From Dehalococcoidia bacterium (GTDB lineage: Bacteria > Chloroflexota > Dehalococcoidia > GIF9 > UBA5629): DNA of 8,742 nucleotides. The notes below the pieces were generated by a model. The model had not been told where the DNA came from. It saw only the letters and a program-made list of their open reading frames with translations, and ran no database searches. Of this stretch, positions 5,986 through 8,742 are shown in pieces. Made by a program: the position numbers and the translations under genes. The stretch is from contig DTZC01000128.1 of the NCBI GenBank assembly GCA_012961565.1, positions 1 to 8,742 of the forward strand. The letters run 5' to 3'. Every line of letters starts with the position of its first letter. Position 1 is the stretch's first letter.

Positions 5986-7137
5986 ATGACTGTCCCCAAG
6001 TTTAAAGAAATGGAACGGGCTTATGGTTTCGACGAGGTTGCCCTTGTGCCCGGGGACATCACTATCAATCCAGACCAGACGAACATAGATTTCACTATCG
6101 GGAATTTGACCTTCTCCATACCGGTCCTAGCCGCAGCCATGGATGCGGTAGTTGACCCCAATTTTGCCATCTTGCTGCACAAGCTCGGCGGGCTGGCTGT
6201 CCTCAATTTGGATGGAATTCAGACAAGATATGAAAAACCTGAGGAGGTGCTGACTCAAATAATTCAAGCGCCTGCTGACAAAGTCACCTCGCTTCTTCAG
6301 AAAATTTACTCTGAGCCTATCAAGGAAAAACTCATCGGTGAGCGCATTCAGACCATAAAACAAGCTGGCGCTATTTGCGCTGTCTCCTTAATCCCCGCCA
6401 CCACCAAACGGCTGGCGCCGATTGCCAAGGAGGCAGGAGCCGATATACTTGTTGTCCAGTCCACAGTCACCACGGCACGCCACATCTCCAAGAGCTATCG
6501 GGGACTTATCTTTTCCGAGCTCTGCCAGATGGTCTCCATGCCCGTTATAGTAGGCAACTGCGTTACTTTCAGCTCCGCCCTGGAGTTGATGAGAACCGGC
6601 ATCGACGGGGTCCTGGTAGGCGTCGGACCAGGGGCTGCCTGCACCACCCGAGAGGTAATCGGCGTAGGTGTTCCCCAAGTAACAGCCACTATGCACTGTG
6701 CCGCTGCTCGGGAAGCCTATTACAAGGAAACTGGCAAATATGTAGCAGTAATAACCGATGGTGGTATCCGCACCGGCAGCGATTTGTGCAAAGCTTTCGC
6801 CTCAGGAGCCGATGCTGTCATGCTAGGGTCAATCATGGCACAAGCTGCAGAGGCTCCGGGAAAAGGCTATCACTGGGGGATGGCGCACTCCCACCCCACA
6901 CTACCCCGGGGCACAAGGATTAAAGCAGGTACCCGTGCACCTCTAGAGCAACTTCTATTCGGACCCACCTCGACCACCGATGGTACTGAAAACTTCATTG
7001 GTGCTCTACGCACCGCGATGGGCATCTGTGGCGCACTCACCATTAAGGACATGCACAAGACAAAGATGGTAATCGCGCCAGCTATAAGGACTGAAGGCAA
7101 ATACTTCCAGTCAGTTCAGGGCATGTGCTCAGGCTGA
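5986..7137 (+). CDS. guaB3: GuaB3-family IMP dehydrogenase-related protein (possible GMP reductase)
   Basis: Member of the IMPDH/GMP reductase TIM-barrel superfamily, acting on the purine nucleotides IMP, XMP or GMP in the cytosol. The 383-residue product has YGFDEVALVPG at the N-terminus, AAMDAV (50-55), the catalytic-cysteine loop GPGAACTT (214-221; Cys219) followed by REVIGVGVPQ, and the phosphate-site DGGIRTGSDLCKA (258-270) with GADAVMLGS. A C-terminal HPTLPRGT (303-310) is typical of GuaB3. There is no CBS (Bateman) insertion, and length and C-terminus differ from classical ~490-residue GuaB. Cyanobacterial GuaB3 has been described as a GMP reductase, so that activity is as likely here as IMP oxidation. 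The start is ATG at 5986, about 20 nt from the predicted transcription start, with only a weak AAAGA as ribosome site; ATG at 6010 is the alternative. It is monocistronic and divergent from rsmI. Confidence 0.9.
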   Translation: MTVPKFKEMERAYGFDEVALVPGDITINPDQTNIDFTIGNLTFSIPVLAAAMDAVVDPNFAILLHKLGGLAVLNLDGIQTRYEKPEEVLTQIIQAPADKVTSLLQKIYSEPIKEKLIGERIQTIKQAGAICAVSLIPATTKRLAPIAKEAGADILVVQSTVTTARHISKSYRGLIFSELCQMVSMPVIVGNCVTFSSALELMRTGIDGVLVGVGPGAACTTREVIGVGVPQVTATMHCAAAREAYYKETGKYVAVITDGGIRTGSDLCKAFASGADAVMLGSIMAQAAEAPGKGYHWGMAHSHPTLPRGTRIKAGTRAPLEQLLFGPTSTTDGTENFIGALRTAMGICGALTIKDMHKTKMVIAPAIRTEGKYFQSVQGMCSG

Positions 7138-7145
7138 AAAGCCGT

Positions 7146-7760
7146 CTAGATGAAAACAGAAACACAAAACCAAACACCAAAGCCCATCAGAGCAACAGCA
7201 CAAATACTAAAAACAAACCGCTGAACTTTCTCACTCCACAAGTGTTTCGTCCTGAACACACTCACTGAGATTAACTGCAGCCATACTAGGTCACATGACC
7301 AATGTACCACAGCAAAAACTAGCAGCCCCAACATGCCAAAACTGGAGGCAGTGATCACCAAGGCCACTCCGATAGTTGCCCACCATAAAAAGAAATACGG
7401 GTTAGCTCCAGTCAACACCACTCCGGTGACCAAAGAGCCATAGGGCAGAACAACAGCCTCAGTCTGAGTTTTCCTGACATTCCGCAGCACTATTAGACCC
7501 ATGACAACCAACATCGAACCTCCAGTCAATCCGATAACGCTTTTGACTTGTGGCGATATGAAGAAATGAGAAAAACCGTAATAGATCAGGGCAATCAATG
7601 GCAGCTCGACAACAGCATGCCCCAGAGCTATGAATATACCAGCCTTCTGCTGCTCATAGCCTTTAGCTATAGTCGCAGCAGTAAGCGGACCAGGCATCAT
7701 GACCCCAGAAAGGGATATGCCAGCGGCTGAAAGCAGGAACAAGCCAAGGCTCGATGTCAT
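7146..7760 (-). CDS. LysE/RhtB-family membrane exporter
   Basis: Small integral membrane protein of the LysE superfamily, whose characterised members export amino acids. The 204-residue product has the N-terminal signature SGVMMPGPLTAATIAKGYEQ (18-37), with the MPGP motif in the first membrane helix. It also has GHAVVELPLIAL (47-58) and TGANPYFFLWWATIG (117-131). Hydrophobic segments fall at about 5-27, 41-62, 74-93, 106-130, 137-163 and 182-203, giving six helices and normal family length. The substrate cannot be told from sequence. ATG at 7760-7758 follows the upstream stop by 11 nt. No good ribosome site is in range; a GAGGAGG at 7786-7780 inside the upstream gene is 19 nt away, so translation may depend on coupling. 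The 3' end converges on guaB3 with only 8 bp between the stops. Confidence 0.88.
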   Translation of the reverse strand: MTSSLGLFLLSAAGISLSGVMMPGPLTAATIAKGYEQQKAGIFIALGHAVVELPLIALIYYGFSHFFISPQVKSVIGLTGGSMLVVMGLIVLRNVRKTQTEAVVLPYGSLVTGVVLTGANPYFFLWWATIGVALVITASSFGMLGLLVFAVVHWSCDLVWLQLISVSVFRTKHLWSEKVQRFVFSICAVALMGFGVWFCVSVFI

Positions 7761-7771
7761 CGGGAAACTGC

Positions 7772-8533
7772 CTAAATTTCCTCCTCTTCTTCCCCGCCAG
7801 CTTCTACTACCAGCTCGCCGCCAGCTCGAGGTAGCAACGCAGCCGACCTGGTCCTTCGCTTAACGGTGGCAGACAGCTCGGCCATCGACTTTCTCAAGTC
7901 AGCGAATACCTCAACAGCTAACCCTCCGGGTAACACCAGCCCATTAACTCCAGCTTCATACAAAGCTTGAAGTTCACCCTTAGTTGGTAATGTCCCTAGA
8001 GTCACCAACAGCGGCTTGTCTAAAAGCTCAGCAACACGCTGGTATGTGAGCAAAGCCTCGATAGTAATCAGAGGCTCTTCTCCGGCCACCATCACACCAT
8101 CAACCACCAACGGTAATCCGTGTATGCACTTCACCAGACCTTGGTCCAGCGAACGTTCTATCTTGAGTATCTTTCCCATGTTCTCCTTGTTTACTGCCTC
8201 GAAAGGCGTTTTCAAGTCGAAGACGACGAAGTCGCTGCCGAATTCAATCAGTTTAGCAATGTCTCCTTTATCAGTGCTCTCAACCAGCAGCCCCAAGGGC
8301 ACATCACCAATAACCTTAACCAATTGACCGAAATCCTTGGCATTGACATCAGCACTGCTCACAATAGCACTATCCATTTCAGCAGCCATCGCTTCAGCCT
8401 GCGCAAGATTTGCCCCCATTAGACTAGCTATTAGCAGCACAGGTGGATTTTCCGCCTCTGGGGACTTGCGGAAGCCAATAGAATGAGTCGGACCTAAATA
8501 GGCTCGTTTCAGCTTTTCTATGAACTTACTCAT
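7772..8533 (-). CDS. Conserved-type hypothetical protein, probable TIM-barrel fold
   Basis: I do not recognise the family. The 253-residue soluble product shows eight regularly spaced hydrophobic strands alternating with helices: PVLLIASL (31-38), SAIVSS (55-60), PLGLLVES (79-86), DFVVFDL (101-107), KILKIERSL (121-129), PLVVDGVMV (141-149), KPLLVTLG (173-180) and VNGLVLPGG (196-204). This is the pattern of a beta/alpha barrel; the last strand with its Gly-Gly end resembles a phosphate-binding turn. A basic patch (KRRTRS, 225-230) precedes an acidic tail ending in five glutamates. No catalytic motif is evident. ATG at 8533-8531 has GGGGA four to five bases upstream and a promoter at 8622-8594. 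It is followed 11 nt later by a LysE-type exporter. The barrel assignment is inference from strand periodicity only. Confidence 0.8.
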   Translation of the reverse strand: MSKFIEKLKRAYLGPTHSIGFRKSPEAENPPVLLIASLMGANLAQAEAMAAEMDSAIVSSADVNAKDFGQLVKVIGDVPLGLLVESTDKGDIAKLIEFGSDFVVFDLKTPFEAVNKENMGKILKIERSLDQGLVKCIHGLPLVVDGVMVAGEEPLITIEALLTYQRVAELLDKPLLVTLGTLPTKGELQALYEAGVNGLVLPGGLAVEVFADLRKSMAELSATVKRRTRSAALLPRAGGELVVEAGGEEEEEI

Positions 8534-8593
8534 ATTTCCCCATTCTGGAGTTGCATTGTTGGGATGTGGTCAATCCAATACCCGTTGCAGAAT

Positions 8594-8622
8594 ATTGTAG
8601 GCAAAACGGAACAAAAAGGCAA
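8594..8622 (-). promoter_or_regulatory. Promoter of the barrel protein-LysE exporter pair
   Basis: On the - strand, TTGCCT (8622-8617) and TACAAT (8599-8594) are separated by exactly 17 nt, a near-consensus sigma-70-type promoter. Transcription should begin near 8587, giving a leader of about 54 nt before the ATG at 8533. Placing a promoter here means the short open frame crossing this region (8732-8526) is unlikely to be the coding unit. The rest of the 209-bp stretch to the window edge shows no gene I can support. Confidence 0.6.
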
Positions 8623-8742
8623 TTTGAACCATAGATTAGGTAATGGTAATATAACCAGAACCTTGCATCAGGACTGAACTCAGCATGTTGAAAGGTAATC
8701 CAGCGCACCAACAACCTGCAGCCACACAGCACATGAAGAACC

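Noticed and set aside
6375..6923. 182-residue open frame on + inside guaB3
   Set aside because: His/Arg-rich shadow in another frame of a gene with clear family motifs.
7132..7143. GGCT-GAAA-AGCC hairpin as a guaB3 terminator
   Set aside because: Only four base pairs, includes the stop codon and is not followed by a T-run.
8526..8732. 68-residue open frame on the - strand ahead of the barrel protein gene
   Set aside because: A near-consensus promoter (8622-8594) lies inside it, its composition (Cys, Tyr, Trp-rich, no pattern) looks non-coding, and it ends by an 8-nt overlap at the next start. The frame is open to the window edge, so the tail of a gene beyond the window cannot be fully excluded.

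Overview
This window looks like ordinary bacterial chromosome at moderate GC. It holds eight complete protein genes and no sign of mobile DNA, CRISPR, rRNA or tRNA. The protein sequences (an FtsH with a [20 protein letters not shown] stretch, a CBS-less GuaB3-type IMP dehydrogenase relative, a four-CxxC MetRS) suggest a Chloroflexota bacterium, most plausibly Dehalococcoidia. That assignment rests on resemblance to remembered family sequences, not on a search.

Layout: (1) Positions 1-138 are a leader with two inverted repeats and a near-consensus -10 box, leading into ftsH on the + strand (139-1977). (2) A 191-bp convergent intergenic region holds two clean hairpins, one with a cUUCGg tetraloop when read on the - strand. 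(3) A tight four-gene - strand operon runs from 5872 down to 2169: rsmI, an 84-residue Cys-rich protein, metG, and a long-chain polyprenyl diphosphate synthase, with junctions of +1, -8 and +3 nt. (4) A 113-bp divergent region carries a good promoter for guaB3 (+) and a -10 box placed so that rsmI (-) would be almost leaderless. (5) guaB3 (5986-7137) runs into a convergent - strand pair with only 8 bp between stop codons. (6) That pair is an unrecognised probable TIM-barrel protein with an acidic tail (8533-7772), followed by a LysE-family exporter (7760-7146), with a well-formed promoter at about 8622-8594.

The rsmI-metG operon combines ribosome maturation (16S rRNA C1402 ribose methylation), translation (Met-tRNA charging) and isoprenoid chain synthesis. 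FtsH provides membrane protein quality control. GuaB3 belongs to purine nucleotide interconversion. No dramatic new system is evident. The best leads are the conserved-looking Cys-rich protein locked between rsmI and metG, the uncharacterised barrel protein paired with an exporter, the inverted repeat lying inside the guaB3 promoter spacer, and the NrdR-box-like palindrome upstream of ftsH.
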